NCBI RefSeq assembly: GCF_031884435.1
Contig: NZ_CP134779.1
Coordinates: forward strand, 5,954,501-6,018,500
DNA length: 64,000 bases
From: Bosea sp. 685
Lineage (GTDB): Bacteria; Pseudomonadota; Alphaproteobacteria; Rhizobiales; Beijerinckiaceae
Reading direction: 5' to 3'
Of the stretch, positions 17,147 through 27,000 are shown piece by piece; the first letter of the stretch is position 1; the number at the start of each line of letters is the position of its first letter. The position numbers and the translations under genes were made by a program. A model generated the notes under the pieces. The model saw only the letters and a program-made list of their open reading frames with translations, ran no database searches and had not been told where the DNA came from.

Positions 17147-17743
17147 ATGTCGAGTGCCGTCACCATTCCCGCCCGCCGGGGCAAAGCCGCCCATGTCAGG
17201 CAAGGCCAGATCGTCAAGGTCATCAACACCCATGGCGACCAGGTCGTCGACACCTGGGCCTTCAACGCCCAGGACCTGAAGGAATTCATGTCGATGGAAC
17301 ACAGCCGGCCGCATATGCTGAAGACGATCCCGATCGTCGGCGACATCATGCGCAGCAACAAGCGCCGCCCGATCCTGACGCTCGTCGAGGATACCTCCGG
17401 CGGGATCCACGACACCCTGATGGCCGCCTGCGACTGCCATCGCTACAAATTCCTCGGCGTCGAGGCGTATCACGACAATTGCGAGGACAATCTCCACGCC
17501 GCGATGCGCGAAATCGGGCTCGAAGCGCCGGAGACGCCGAGCCCGCTCAACCTTTTCATGAACATTCCGGTCAAGCCCGACCGCTCGCTCTCCTTCGAGG
17601 CGCCGGTCTCGACGCCCGGCAGCTACGTCGCGCTGCGCGCCGAGATGGACCTCGTCATCGCCTTCAGCGCCTGCCCGCAGGATATCCTGCCGATCAACGG
17701 CGTCGGCCATATGCCGACCGAAGCGCATTTCACGGTGGAATGA
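17147..17743 (+). CDS. DUF1989 / urea carboxylase-associated family protein, copy 1
   Basis: A 198-residue DUF1989 protein. Motifs shared with its neighbour are VINTHGDQVVDTWAF, FMSMEHSRP, LTLVEDTSGGIHDT, MAACDCHRY and FSACPQDI; the Cys and His residues probably bind metal. Family members known as UAAP1/UAAP2 accompany urea/guanidine carboxylase, and CgdA/CgdB form the carboxyguanidine deiminase. No carboxylase is present here. ATG at 17147 has a strong GAAGGAG upstream and is preferred over 17120. The stop overlaps the second DUF1989 start, as expected for two subunits of one enzyme. Confidence 0.88.
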   Translation: MSSAVTIPARRGKAAHVRQGQIVKVINTHGDQVVDTWAFNAQDLKEFMSMEHSRPHMLKTIPIVGDIMRSNKRRPILTLVEDTSGGIHDTLMAACDCHRYKFLGVEAYHDNCEDNLHAAMREIGLEAPETPSPLNLFMNIPVKPDRSLSFEAPVSTPGSYVALRAEMDLVIAFSACPQDILPINGVGHMPTEAHFTVE

Positions 17744-18405
17744 CGCGCGACATGTCCCTGCTTATGACGACCATTCCCGCCGGCCATGGCAAGGCGCTGC
17801 GGCTCAAGGCCGGCCAGACCGTGCGATTGATCAACACCCATGGCACCCAGGTCGTCGATTGCTGGGCCTGGAACACCCATGATCTCGACGAGCACATGTC
17901 GATGGAGGCAAGCCGCGTCTGGAGCCAGCGGCTCAACCCGATCATCGGCGACAGCTTCGTCAGCAACTACCGCAACCCGATCCTGACGCTGGTCGAGGAT
18001 ACCTCGCCCGGTATTCACGATACTTTCATGGCGGCCTGCGACTGCCATCGCTATCGCCGCCTCGGCGTCGAGGGCTATCACCGCAACTGCCTGGACAACA
18101 TGTTCGAAGGCCTCGCGGAGATCGGCCTGACGGCGCCGAGGCCGATCCTGGCCTCGTTCAACATCTTCATGAACATCGCCGTGCAGGCCGATGGGCGCAG
18201 CCTCAAGACCGCACCGACACCGGGCCGGGCGGGCGATTACATCAGCTTGCGCGCCGATATGGACTGCGTGGTCGCCTTCTCCGCCTGTCCGCAGGACATC
18301 GTGCCGATCCAGGGCGGAGCGGCGAATATCCCGCGTGACGCGCATTACGGCGTGATCGAGGACAGCTTCCCGGCGATCCCGCCCTCGCAGCCCTGGGTTC
18401 CTTGA
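17740..18405 (+). CDS. DUF1989 / urea carboxylase-associated family protein, copy 2
   Basis: A 221-residue paralogue of the preceding protein with the same motif order: LINTHGTQVVDCWAW, HMSMEASRV, LTLVEDTSPGIHDT, MAACDCHRY and FSACPQDI. The overlap of its ATG with the previous TGA suggests a heteromeric enzyme, as with CgdA/CgdB. It ends the operon; an MCP gene converges 30 nt further on. With two ureohydrolases and an importer in the operon, a role in breaking down guanidino compounds or a carboxylated intermediate is inferred, but no carboxylase is in the window. Confidence 0.88.
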   Translation: MTRDMSLLMTTIPAGHGKALRLKAGQTVRLINTHGTQVVDCWAWNTHDLDEHMSMEASRVWSQRLNPIIGDSFVSNYRNPILTLVEDTSPGIHDTFMAACDCHRYRRLGVEGYHRNCLDNMFEGLAEIGLTAPRPILASFNIFMNIAVQADGRSLKTAPTPGRAGDYISLRADMDCVVAFSACPQDIVPIQGGAANIPRDAHYGVIEDSFPAIPPSQPWVP

Positions 18406-18434
18406 AGGGGCGGGCCTGAGGGCGCCGCGTTCGC

Positions 18435-20483
18435 TCAGAACTCTTCCCATCCGGCGTCACCGCCGCGGCTGTTGGCAACCTTCTTGGCCGGCGCGCGCGA
18501 CGCTGGCGCAGCGGCCTGGGCTCGAGGTGCCGGTGCCGGCACTTTGGTTTGCCCGAAGGCGGCCTCAGCAAGCTTGCGCAGGCGCGCGGGCTCGGAAGCC
18601 GTGCCGGCCGGGGCCGCCCTCACCGGAGCCTGGGCGTAGCTGGCCGATGAGGCGGCTGCACCCTCAGGACCCGTCCTGAAGGCGGCGACGAGCTCGTTGA
18701 GCTCACCGATGCGGCCCGAGAGTGAACCGGCCGAGGCCGCGCTCTGTTCGGAGAGCGCCGCATTGGCCTGCGTCATCTCGTCGAGATGGGCGACAGCCTG
18801 GCTCATCTCGTCGATGCCATTGGCCTGTTCGCCAGACGCCGCCGAGATCTCGGCGATGGTGGCCGCGACCTTTTGCGAGGCGGCCAGGATCTGGGTCAGG
18901 GCGTCGCCGGCCTGGCGCACCAGCGTGACGCCGGCGCCGACCTCTGCGTTGGACGAGGAGATCAGGCCGGAGATGTCCTTGGCGGCAGCGCCCGAGCGCT
19001 GCGCCAGCGTGCGCACTTCGGACGCCACCACGGCAAAGCCCTTGCCGGCATCGCCGGCGCGGGCCGCTTCCACCGCCGCGTTCAGCGCCAGCAGATTGGT
19101 CTGGAAGGCGATGTCGTCGATCACCCGGATGATGTCGGAGATCTTCTGCGAGGCGCTCTCGATGCGCGCCATTGCAGCCACGGCCTCGGTCGCGATCGCA
19201 CCGCCCGACTGCGCCGCCTGCATCGCTTCGGTCGCGATCGCGGCCGCCTGCTTCGAGGCCTGGGCCGAGGCCTTCACCGAGGCTGCAAGCTCCTCTGTGG
19301 TGGCTGCGGTCTCCTCCAGCGAGCTCGCCTGCTCTTCCGTGCGCTTCGACAGATCATCGGCGCCCATGGTGATCTCGCGCGCCGCCAGACCGACATCCGC
19401 AGAGGTCGTCTGGATCGTCCGCACCGTCGAGGACAGGCGGTCGACGGTGGTGTTGAAGTCGTCGCGAAGCTGCTCATAGGCCGCCGGAACAGCGATCTCG
19501 ATGCGATGCGTCAGGTTGCCATAGGACAATTCGGCGAGGCCGCGAGCCAGCTCCGTGACGACCTTTTCCAGCTCCTTCGCCTGCTCGAGCTGCTGCTGCG
19601 CTCCCGTCTGGCGCTCGGCCTCGGTCGCGTGGCGGGTGTCTTCGATCAGGCGCGCTTGCGCGGCGGCAGCGGTTTCGAGCTCCGCCTTCTCGATCGCGGC
19701 GCTGCGCAGGACACCGACCGCATCGGCCATCGCCGCGATCTCGTCGCGGCTGCGGATGACGGGGATCGTCGCTTCGATATCGCCCGAGGCAAGCCGATGC
19801 ATCGCGGCCTTCAGACTGCCGAGCGGCTTCATCATGCGGCGCAGGACCAGCAGCAGCACGGCGCCGCCCACCAGCGCGATCAGCAATCCGGCGACCACGT
19901 TGCCCCAGATCATCTCATCGATCACGACCAGGAAGTCGGCCTGCCTGATGCCGACGAACAGAATGCCGATGACCTGGTCGTTCGATTTCTGGATGATCGG
20001 CTCATAGATCGTGAAGTAAGGCAGGCCCAGAATGTCGGCCGCGCCGGAATAGGTCTTTCGATCCTTGAACACAGCGTCATAGGCGGGCCCGGCGGCGAGC
20101 TTGGTGCCGACGGCGCGCGAGCCATCGGGCTTCTGCACATTGGTGGCAACGCGTACATCGCCCATGAAGACCGTCGCCACACTGCCGGCTAGCGCCTTGA
20201 CCTTGTCGACAGCGGCGAAATTGCCGTTCACCGGCTCATTGCCGAAATAGAGCTTGTCGCCCTCCAGCTTCGGCTCGCCCTTGGCGACGAGGATATCGCG
20301 CAGCAGGTTGATGTTGACCGAGAGGCTGGACTGCGCCCGCTCGCGCATCGCCTTGTCGGCCGCATGGATCGACACCAGGACGGATGCGGCAACCGCCGCG
20401 CCCACGATGAGGACCCCGACGATAGCCAGGCGAGTCGCGATCGGCAGCCGAAATAGAAAGAGCTTCTTCATGAGGCGGCTCAT
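18435..20483 (-). CDS. Methyl-accepting chemotaxis protein with periplasmic Cache-type sensor
   Basis: A transmembrane chemoreceptor of about 682 residues: TM1 (residues about 10-32), periplasmic single-Cache-like domain with [15 protein letters not shown] and [15 protein letters not shown]2, HAMP, and a full MCP signalling domain with the hairpin tip region around [28 protein letters not shown]. The C terminus ends GWEEF, resembling the xWxxF tether that recruits CheR/CheB. Start chosen at ATG 20483 (20471 also possible); the longer frame adds an unlikely N terminus. It converges on the ureohydrolase operon, so sensing of the same nutrient is possible but unproven. Confidence 0.93.
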   Translation of the reverse strand: MSRLMKKLFLFRLPIATRLAIVGVLIVGAAVAASVLVSIHAADKAMRERAQSSLSVNINLLRDILVAKGEPKLEGDKLYFGNEPVNGNFAAVDKVKALAGSVATVFMGDVRVATNVQKPDGSRAVGTKLAAGPAYDAVFKDRKTYSGAADILGLPYFTIYEPIIQKSNDQVIGILFVGIRQADFLVVIDEMIWGNVVAGLLIALVGGAVLLLVLRRMMKPLGSLKAAMHRLASGDIEATIPVIRSRDEIAAMADAVGVLRSAAIEKAELETAAAAQARLIEDTRHATEAERQTGAQQQLEQAKELEKVVTELARGLAELSYGNLTHRIEIAVPAAYEQLRDDFNTTVDRLSSTVRTIQTTSADVGLAAREITMGADDLSKRTEEQASSLEETAATTEELAASVKASAQASKQAAAIATEAMQAAQSGGAIATEAVAAMARIESASQKISDIIRVIDDIAFQTNLLALNAAVEAARAGDAGKGFAVVASEVRTLAQRSGAAAKDISGLISSSNAEVGAGVTLVRQAGDALTQILAASQKVAATIAEISAASGEQANGIDEMSQAVAHLDEMTQANAALSEQSAASAGSLSGRIGELNELVAAFRTGPEGAAASSASYAQAPVRAAPAGTASEPARLRKLAEAAFGQTKVPAPAPRAQAAAPASRAPAKKVANSRGGDAGWEEF

Positions 20484-20873
20484 TGTTGAATGGGCGACGT
20501 GACACGCCCAGGAACGCCTCACCTTTGTCAATAATGATGAAAAGCCGCTTAATTTCAGAATTGTCGCCGCACTCAACGCATGGCTCGAAATTTTCAACGC
20601 CGCGATACACGCGATGAAACCCCCGCAGATGAATACATCTCGAAATAATTCGATACTGCAGCGATTATTTCTTCATGCGACACCGTTTATTGGAGATTAC
20701 TGAAACACCGCCTTGAAACGCAGATTTCATCCTTCGAATCGCCGCGGCGCGGCTTCTCAGGATGAAGGCTCAGCGAGGTTTCCTGCCGAACCCGCGGAGC
20801 AGCGTGACCTGATCAGCCTTCTGTGACGATAGTGTCATCGGACGGTCATCGGCCGATGCGTAGTTCGGCCGCC
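20484..20873. other. Intergenic region between divergent MCP and dppD-like genes
   Basis: About 390 nt that must hold the two divergent promoters. The part near 20510-20710 is distinctly more AT-rich than the surroundings. No convincing gene, repeat or known riboswitch was seen. Confidence 0.4.
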
Positions 20874-22004
20874 ATGAGCGACGCTCCCACACATCACTCG
20901 ATCCCGCAGGACGTCTGGCCCTCCGCGGTCTCTCATCCGGGGGACGCAGCCCCGCCTTCTCCGCCGCTGCTGGCGCTGGAGGCCTTTACGGTCTCGTTTC
21001 TGAACGGCCATGGCGCGACCCGTGTCGTGCATGGCGTCGATCTCACGCTCGCGCCCGGGGAAGCGCTCGGCATCGTCGGCGAATCCGGCTGCGGCAAGAG
21101 CGTCACCTGGCTCGCGGCCTTGCGGCTTCTCGGCAAGGGCGCCGCGACTTCGGGCAAGGTTCTGCTATCGGGCCAGGATATCACGCATCTTAGCGAGCGC
21201 GAGATCGCGCGCATTCGCGGCGGCAGGATCGGCCTGATCTTCCAGGATCCGACAAGCTCGCTCAATCCGGTGCATCGCATCGGCACGCAGATCGGCGAGG
21301 CGCTGCGATTGCATCGCGGCCTCTCCGGCGCGGCCGGGCAGACCGAAGCTCTACGCCTGCTCGACCGTGTCGGCATCGCCGACGCGCCGCGCCGGCTGCG
21401 GCAATACCCGCACGAATTGTCGGGCGGCATGAACCAGCGCGTGATGATCGCGATCGCGCTGGCCGGCGAGCCCGACGTGCTGGTTGCCGACGAGCCGACG
21501 ACGGCGCTCGACGCCACCATCCAGGCCCAGATCCTCGACCTCATCCGCGACATCCGCCGCGATACCGGCATGGGCCTCGTACTGATCTCGCATGATCTCG
21601 GCGTCGTGGCCGATCTCTGCGACCGTGTCGCCGTCATGTATGCCGGCCGCGTCGTGGAAACCGCCGCAACCGCCACGTTGCTGCATCCGCCGCACCACCC
21701 TTATACGCGCGGGCTGCTGGCCGCCCTGCCGGAGCTGGAGGGACCACGCCTGCGCCTGACGCCGGTGCCCGGCACGGTGCCCTCGCCCGATGCGATGCCG
21801 CCGGGCTGCGCGTTTGCGCCGCGCTGCAGCTCTGCTGCCGCCATCTGCCAGGTCGCGCCGCCGCCGCTCGCACCAGTGGGCGGCGTCCGCCAATCCGCCT
21901 GCCTGCGGCTCGATGCCTTGCCGCCCTGGCAAGGTAGCCCGGAGCAGCGGGCTTTGGGCCAGCGTGAGCAGCGCCTGGAAGAGCTTGTCGGGATGTCGTC
22001 ATGA
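20874..22004 (+). CDS. dppD: Peptide-type ABC transporter ATP-binding protein (DppD/OppD)
   Basis: A 376-residue ATPase of the DppD/OppD type. Walker A GESGCGKSV, Q-loop IFQDPTSSLNPVHRIG, signature LSGGMNQRVMIAIAL and Walker B VLVADEPTTALD are present, and the C-terminal oligopeptide-transporter tail with CAFAPRCSSAAAIC supplies the Cys residues typical of this subfamily. ATG at 20874 is preferred; 20856 is also possible. It overlaps dppF by 4 nt. Its permeases and binding protein are in the convergent operon at 24561-28829, so one importer is split over two strands. Confidence 0.93.
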   Translation: MSDAPTHHSIPQDVWPSAVSHPGDAAPPSPPLLALEAFTVSFLNGHGATRVVHGVDLTLAPGEALGIVGESGCGKSVTWLAALRLLGKGAATSGKVLLSGQDITHLSEREIARIRGGRIGLIFQDPTSSLNPVHRIGTQIGEALRLHRGLSGAAGQTEALRLLDRVGIADAPRRLRQYPHELSGGMNQRVMIAIALAGEPDVLVADEPTTALDATIQAQILDLIRDIRRDTGMGLVLISHDLGVVADLCDRVAVMYAGRVVETAATATLLHPPHHPYTRGLLAALPELEGPRLRLTPVPGTVPSPDAMPPGCAFAPRCSSAAAICQVAPPPLAPVGGVRQSACLRLDALPPWQGSPEQRALGQREQRLEELVGMSS

Positions 22005-22990
22005 GCGCGCTTCTCACGGTGAAAGATCTGGCGCGGCACTATCCCGCCTCCGGGGCGCGCGGCGAGCGACGCCTGCTGCACGCCGTCGATGGGGTCAGCT
22101 TCTCGCTCGATGCCCGCCGCACGCTCGGCATTGTCGGCGAGTCGGGCTGCGGCAAGTCGACCACGGCCAAGCTGGTGCTGGGCCTGCTCGCGGCCTCGTC
22201 CGGCCGGATCGATTTTGCCGGCGAGCCGGTCACGGCAGTGCGCGACGCCAGATGGCGCGCCATGCGCCGTTCCATGCAGATGGTCCCCCAGGACCCGCTG
22301 GCGGCGCTCGACCGGCGCCTGACGGTCGGCGAGCAGGTCGTCGAGCCGCTGCAGATCCACACTCTCGAAGCCGGGCCCGCCGCCCGACAGGAGCGGGCGC
22401 TTTCGCTGTTCGAGGCTGTGGGACTGCGTCCCGACCTGTTCGACCGCTATCCGCATGAATTGTCGGGCGGCCAGCGCCAGCGCGTGGTGCTGGCGCGCGC
22501 GCTGGTGCTCGACCCCAGGCTCGTGGTCTGCGACGAGCCGATCTCGGCGCTCGACGTCTCCGTCGCGGCGCAAGTGATCAACCTGCTGCAGGATCTGCAG
22601 GGGCGCTTCGGCATGGCCTATCTCTTCATCAGCCACGACCTCAAGGTGGTGCGCCAGATCGCCGACGAAGTCGCCGTGATGTATCTCGGCCGCATCGTCG
22701 AGCAGGGCCCGCCCGATGCGCTGTTCCATGCGCCCGCCCATCCCTATACCGAGGCGCTGGTCTCGGCGGTGCCGACACCCTGGCGGCGCCTGCGCGAGCG
22801 CATCGTGCTGTCGGGCGATCCGCCCAACCCGGTCGACCGGCCCAGCGGCTGCGCCTTTCATCCGCGCTGCCCGCGCGCCATGGCGCGATGCGCGACGGAG
22901 GCCCCGGCCCTGCGCCGCGTGGCGGATGGGCGGCTCGCCGCCTGCCATCTCGTGCCGGCCATCGACAACCCGGTTGCCGTAGCCGCCTAG
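22001..22990 (+). CDS. dppF: Peptide-type ABC transporter ATP-binding protein (DppF/OppF)
   Basis: A 329-residue partner ATPase of the DppF/OppF type. Walker A GESGCGKST, Q-loop MVPQDPLAALDRR, signature LSGGQRQRVVLARAL, Walker B LVVCDEPISALD and the Cys-containing tail CAFHPRCPRAMARC are intact. The start overlaps the dppD stop (ATGA). Its stop codon lies inside the palindromic repeat at 22989. The next gene on the same strand encodes a phosphodiesterase, which hints at a phosphodiester-like substrate. Confidence 0.95.
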   Translation: MSALLTVKDLARHYPASGARGERRLLHAVDGVSFSLDARRTLGIVGESGCGKSTTAKLVLGLLAASSGRIDFAGEPVTAVRDARWRAMRRSMQMVPQDPLAALDRRLTVGEQVVEPLQIHTLEAGPAARQERALSLFEAVGLRPDLFDRYPHELSGGQRQRVVLARALVLDPRLVVCDEPISALDVSVAAQVINLLQDLQGRFGMAYLFISHDLKVVRQIADEVAVMYLGRIVEQGPPDALFHAPAHPYTEALVSAVPTPWRRLRERIVLSGDPPNPVDRPSGCAFHPRCPRAMARCATEAPALRRVADGRLAACHLVPAIDNPVAVAA

Positions 22991-23035
22991 AGCAGGACGC
23001 GAAAAACCGGTTCCCACTTTTTCGCACCCTGCTCT
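22989..23035. repeat. Dispersed palindromic repeat (CCGGTnnCCACTT family)
   Basis: A 47-nt element with outer arms AGAGCAGG (22989-22996) and CCTGCTCT (23028-23035) around an inner GCGAAAAACCGG and CCACTTTTTCGC. Its first two bases belong to the dppF stop codon. Related to the elements at 10844, 1790 and 48891. Confidence 0.85.
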
Positions 23036-23078
23036 AAGTGCGGCAGGAACCGCTTCCATACCCTTCGGAGACAGACTG

Positions 23079-24551
23079 ATGGCGCAGACTGAACAGGCGA
23101 CCGCCGAGCGAGTGATCGTGGCGGTGTTCGACGGTCTCCGGCCCGACATGGTGACGCCCGAGCTGACGCCGAACATCCTGCGCCTGGTGGCGCGCGGCAC
23201 CTGGTTTCGGCAGGCGCGCAGCGTCTTCCCCTCGCTGACGCGCGTCTGCACGAGTGCGATTGCCACCGGCGCGTCGCCGACCGCGCATGGCATCGTCGGC
23301 AACGCCTTCTACCATGCTGCCGCCATGCCCGAGCATGTCTTCGACACCGGCCGGATCGACCATCTTCGCCGCGTCGAAGCCCATCATGGCGGGCGCCTCA
23401 TCGACGTGGACACCTTTGGCGACGTTCTCGCCCGCGCCGGGCGACGGCTCTGCGTGGTGCATACGGGTTCGCCCGGTTCGGCGCATTTCATCAACCCGCG
23501 CGCCCGCGACAACGGCCACTGGACCTTCTCGATGCATGGCGCCGACGGCACCCAGACGCCCCAGGCGGTAGCCGAGGCGCTGGAGACGGTCGGCCCGCTT
23601 CCGGAGCGCGAGATGCCGCGCCTGGGCGAATTGCGCTACGCGGCGCGATTGATGGTGGAGCATGTCTTGCCGGTGCTCGCGCCTGATGTCGCGCTGGTCT
23701 GGTTCAACGAGCCCGACACCACCTTCCACTACAAGGGCCTCGGTTCGCCTGAAGCTAAGGCCGGGCTGCAGGAAGCCGACAAGGCCTTCGGTGCCATACT
23801 GGACTGGGTCGAGGCCCAGCCGGATGCGGAGCGCATCGCCGTCATCGTCGCCTCCGACCATGGCCAGATCTCGACCCGCGCCATCCACCCGCTCTTCGAC
23901 GACGCCCGCCAGGCAGGCTTTGCGGTCGCGCAGCCCGACGCGTTCGATGGCGCGGCCTTCGTCGCCACCGGCGGCATCAGCGGTGAGATCCGCCGCCTCA
24001 ATGGCGACCGCGACGGCATTGAGCGCATCGCCCATTGGCTGATGGAGCAGCCGGCTATCGGGCATGTCTTCTCGCCTGCCCGCAACGAGGGCGAGGGCAT
24101 CGTCGACGGCACCCTGTCCCTCGCGCTGATGGGCAATGGGCATGAGCGCCAGCCCGACCTGATGTTCATCCTGAAATCGGATCTCGCGGCCGACCAATAT
24201 GGCCTGCCGGGCCTGGGCACGATGACGCCGGGCGATGTGCCGCTCGGCGGCGGCATGCATGGCGGCATCAATCCGCACGAGCTCAACACCGTGCTCATCG
24301 TCGGAGCCGAGACGGCGGAAGGGCGCGGCTCGCTGTCCTCAGCGCCTGCCGGCATCATCGATATCGGCCCGACCGTGCTCGGCCTGCTCGGGATAGCCCC
24401 GGCGCAGACCATGCAGGGCCGAAACCTCGCCCGCCCCGCCCGCGAGGAGGCGCACGTCACGCGCCATTCGGCCGGTCGCGGCGCTTTCAGCCAGCATGTC
24501 GACATCGTCGAGCAGGATGGCCGCCGCTTCATCCTGGGCGGCGGGCAGTAG
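23079..24551 (+). CDS. Alkaline phosphatase superfamily phosphodiesterase/nucleotide pyrophosphatase
   Basis: A 490-residue enzyme of the type I phosphodiesterase/nucleotide pyrophosphatase family. Metal and catalytic residues are visible: the first Asp in AVFDGLRPD, nucleophile Thr in FPSLTRVCTS, FNEPDTTFHYKG, ASDHGQIS and the last His in MHGGINPHE. No signal peptide is evident, so it probably acts in the cytoplasm on an imported substrate. It lies downstream of the two transporter ATPases and converges, with only 9 nt between stops, on the binding-protein gene of the same transporter. Exact substrate unknown. Confidence 0.88.
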   Translation: MAQTEQATAERVIVAVFDGLRPDMVTPELTPNILRLVARGTWFRQARSVFPSLTRVCTSAIATGASPTAHGIVGNAFYHAAAMPEHVFDTGRIDHLRRVEAHHGGRLIDVDTFGDVLARAGRRLCVVHTGSPGSAHFINPRARDNGHWTFSMHGADGTQTPQAVAEALETVGPLPEREMPRLGELRYAARLMVEHVLPVLAPDVALVWFNEPDTTFHYKGLGSPEAKAGLQEADKAFGAILDWVEAQPDAERIAVIVASDHGQISTRAIHPLFDDARQAGFAVAQPDAFDGAAFVATGGISGEIRRLNGDRDGIERIAHWLMEQPAIGHVFSPARNEGEGIVDGTLSLALMGNGHERQPDLMFILKSDLAADQYGLPGLGTMTPGDVPLGGGMHGGINPHELNTVLIVGAETAEGRGSLSSAPAGIIDIGPTVLGLLGIAPAQTMQGRNLARPAREEAHVTRHSAGRGAFSQHVDIVEQDGRRFILGGGQ

Positions 24552-24560
24552 GCGCCGCCT

Positions 24561-26123
24561 TCAGCTGCGGCCGAAGGACAGGTTGTCGGGCCGCAGATCC
24601 ATGAAATAGAAGGTGTTCGGCCGCCAGGCGATCGACTTCTTGATCGCATAGGCTTCGCTCGGCTGGTAGAGGATCGTGGCGGGCGCCTCGTCCTCCCAGA
24701 TGTCGAGCATCTCGGTAAAGAGGGCCTTGCGCTTGGCCGGATCGACCTCCGCCTCGAGCGCATTGCCTGCCTTGTTGAAGGCCCCCGCCGAGGTCCAGAA
24801 CTTCGAGACCTGGATCTCGCCGGCAGGTCCCCAGGCCACCCAGATCGAACCGAGCGGATCGGGCAGGCGGGTCGAGTTCGACCAGTTGAAGATCTGCGAG
24901 CCGGCCCCGCGCAACTGGGCCGAGTTCTCGACGACCTGCAGCGAGGCGTTGAGGCCAACCGCCTTCCATTGCTCGACCAGAACCTGCGCGGCTTCGAGCG
25001 CGTTGGTGTAGTAGTTGGCCATCGTCCGGTAGACGACCGGCTCGCCCTTGTAGCCTGCCTGCTTCAGCAGCACCTTTGCCCGCGCCGGGTCATAAGGCAG
25101 CTTGCGCCCCTCGACGAACATCTGGCCGTATTCGGGGAAGTTGTGGCTGGCCGGCACCAGGGCCGTGCCCTGCCACAGCGTATCGACGAGTTTTTGACGA
25201 TCGATGGAGCAGACCAGCGCCTGGCGGATGCGCTTGTCGGAGAGCAGCTTGTCCTGGTCGTTGAAGGCGAGCACATGCACATTCGCCAGCACGACCGAGC
25301 GCACATCGATGTCCTTGTAGTCGCCGACGATGCTCATCTGGTCCGGCGGGATATTGGTGATGAGGTCGTAGTCACCGGCCACGAGGCCGGCGACACGGGC
25401 GGCCAGCTCCGGCACGCGCTTGAAGATGACGCGTTTGGCCGATGGCTTGGCCATGAAATAATCGTCGAAGGCTTCGAGCACGGTCGCGTCGGCGGCGCTG
25501 TGCGACACGACCCGGTAGGGGCCGGTCGCGACGGGCTTCCTCGAATAGGCCTCGAAGCCCATCGCCTCATAGGCGCGCTTGTTGACGATCCAGGCACACC
25601 AGGAGGCGAGCCGCTGCTCCAGCAGGACGTCGGGCGTCCTGGTGCGGAAACGCACGCTGTAGCGGTCGATCGGCTCGACGCTGGCCAGCACGCCGAAATA
25701 AGCCTTGCCGCCCGGGATCTGAGCCTTGTCGCCCCAGAGCCGTCCGTCGCGGAAGGTGTAGGCGACATCCTCGGAGGTGAGCTCGTCGCCATTATGGAAC
25801 TTCACGCCCTGGCGCAGCGTGACGATCAATTCCTGCGGCGAGACACGCTCCCATTTGGTGGCAAGATGCGGCTTGAGCTCCGAGCCGCCGCCATCGGCCG
25901 TCCCCAGGAAATCGCGCCGGATCAGCGTGTCGAAGATCGAATAGGTGACGCGCGTGCCGACATTGGTGAGTTCGCGGGCCGGCTCCAGCGTCGGCGGCAG
26001 ATCGGCGACAGCCACGGTGAAATTAGGGCGGGTCTCGCTCGCGGCGAAGCCCGGCTGGGCGTTCAGCGCGATGGGGGTGGCGATCGCGCCCTCCAGGAAG
26101 CGGCGGCGAGATATCGTGATCAT
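24561..26123 (-). CDS. ABC transporter substrate-binding protein, family 5 (peptide type)
   Basis: A 520-residue periplasmic binding protein of solute-binding family 5. The N terminus has a canonical twin-arginine motif, SRRRFLEGA, with cleavage near GFAAS, so Tat export is expected. Typical segments are LVTLRQGVKFHNGDELTSEDVAYTF-like residues near position 110 and FNDQDKLLSDKRIRQALV. It is the last gene of the operon dppB, dppC, glycerophosphodiesterase, SBP. Family 5 proteins bind peptides, nickel, sugars or other polar ligands; the neighbouring phosphodiesterases favour a phosphodiester or phospholipid head-group substrate. Confidence 0.92.
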   Translation of the reverse strand: MITISRRRFLEGAIATPIALNAQPGFAASETRPNFTVAVADLPPTLEPARELTNVGTRVTYSIFDTLIRRDFLGTADGGGSELKPHLATKWERVSPQELIVTLRQGVKFHNGDELTSEDVAYTFRDGRLWGDKAQIPGGKAYFGVLASVEPIDRYSVRFRTRTPDVLLEQRLASWCAWIVNKRAYEAMGFEAYSRKPVATGPYRVVSHSAADATVLEAFDDYFMAKPSAKRVIFKRVPELAARVAGLVAGDYDLITNIPPDQMSIVGDYKDIDVRSVVLANVHVLAFNDQDKLLSDKRIRQALVCSIDRQKLVDTLWQGTALVPASHNFPEYGQMFVEGRKLPYDPARAKVLLKQAGYKGEPVVYRTMANYYTNALEAAQVLVEQWKAVGLNASLQVVENSAQLRGAGSQIFNWSNSTRLPDPLGSIWVAWGPAGEIQVSKFWTSAGAFNKAGNALEAEVDPAKRKALFTEMLDIWEDEAPATILYQPSEAYAIKKSIAWRPNTFYFMDLRPDNLSFGRS

Positions 26124-26210
26124 TATGGATCCTTGGAACAGCCGGTGCGGCCAAGCCGACAGGATCAGTGCGGCGACGGCACCAGTGGAACGGTGAATGC
26201 GTGCCTTGCC

Positions 26211-26993
26211 TCAGCCAGGCGACAATCCGGTGACATCGGCATGCCCGGCGAGGGCTTCGACCAGCAGCCGCGGATCGTCGAGCAGGACCGCGTCCGGCGA
26301 CAGAGCAAGCAGCCGGTCGAGCCCGTCACGATCGACCCGCCCGACCGGGAAAGGCGGATAGTCCGGCAAGGCCACCGAACGCGGCTGGCCGACCATGACC
26401 GCAAGCTTCAAGCCCTCAGTCCGAACTGCAGCCGCGCGTTCGGCCGTAGCAGTGCCTTGCCATAGTCGGAACCAGTTTGCGCCGGCGGCGCGAGCCATCG
26501 CCGCCGAGTCAGGATCGGCAGCGAAAGCAAGCAACGCGACCTCGCTCGTCCGAGCGCGCGCCATGGCGATGAGATCGAGATCGCGCAGACCGAGCAGTAT
26601 GCGCCCAACCGCGCCGGCTTCGTTCAGCTCCGCCAGGATGCGCGGCACGACGGCGCGCTCGGTCAGCTTCACGTCGAGCAGAAGCCCGAGGGGGGCCGAC
26701 GCCGCGATGGCGTCCTGCAGCGTCATCACTGAGGGCAGCAGGCGGCGAATTGTGGCGAGGTCGATCTCCGCCACCGCACGGGGGTCGCCGCAGAGGCGTT
26801 TCAGATCGGCATCGTGCAGGCAGACGAGCGCACCGTCGACTGTCAGCCGCAGATCCGTCTCGACCATGTCGGCTCCCGCAGCCGCTGCGGCCCGAAAGGC
26901 CTCGGCCGTATTCTCGGGCGCGAGCAGCGCCCCGCCGCGATGAGCGATGACGAGCGGGCGTCGCGAAGCCGGCGATTGTGCGGACAGCATCAT
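26211..26993 (-). CDS. Glycerophosphodiester phosphodiesterase
   Basis: A 260-residue GDPD-family enzyme. The motifs IAHRGG, PENTAEAF, VETDLRLTVDG and CLHD contain the catalytic His pair and the metal-binding Glu/Asp. No signal peptide, so it is cytoplasmic like UgpQ, hydrolysing glycerophosphodiesters to glycerol 3-phosphate and an alcohol. It starts 7 nt after the dppC stop within a transport operon. Position between the permease and binding-protein genes suggests the transporter delivers its substrate. Confidence 0.93.
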   Translation of the reverse strand: MMLSAQSPASRRPLVIAHRGGALLAPENTAEAFRAAAAAGADMVETDLRLTVDGALVCLHDADLKRLCGDPRAVAEIDLATIRRLLPSVMTLQDAIAASAPLGLLLDVKLTERAVVPRILAELNEAGAVGRILLGLRDLDLIAMARARTSEVALLAFAADPDSAAMARAAGANWFRLWQGTATAERAAAVRTEGLKLAVMVGQPRSVALPDYPPFPVGRVDRDGLDRLLALSPDAVLLDDPRLLVEALAGHADVTGLSPG

Positions 26994-27000
26994 CCCGCCC

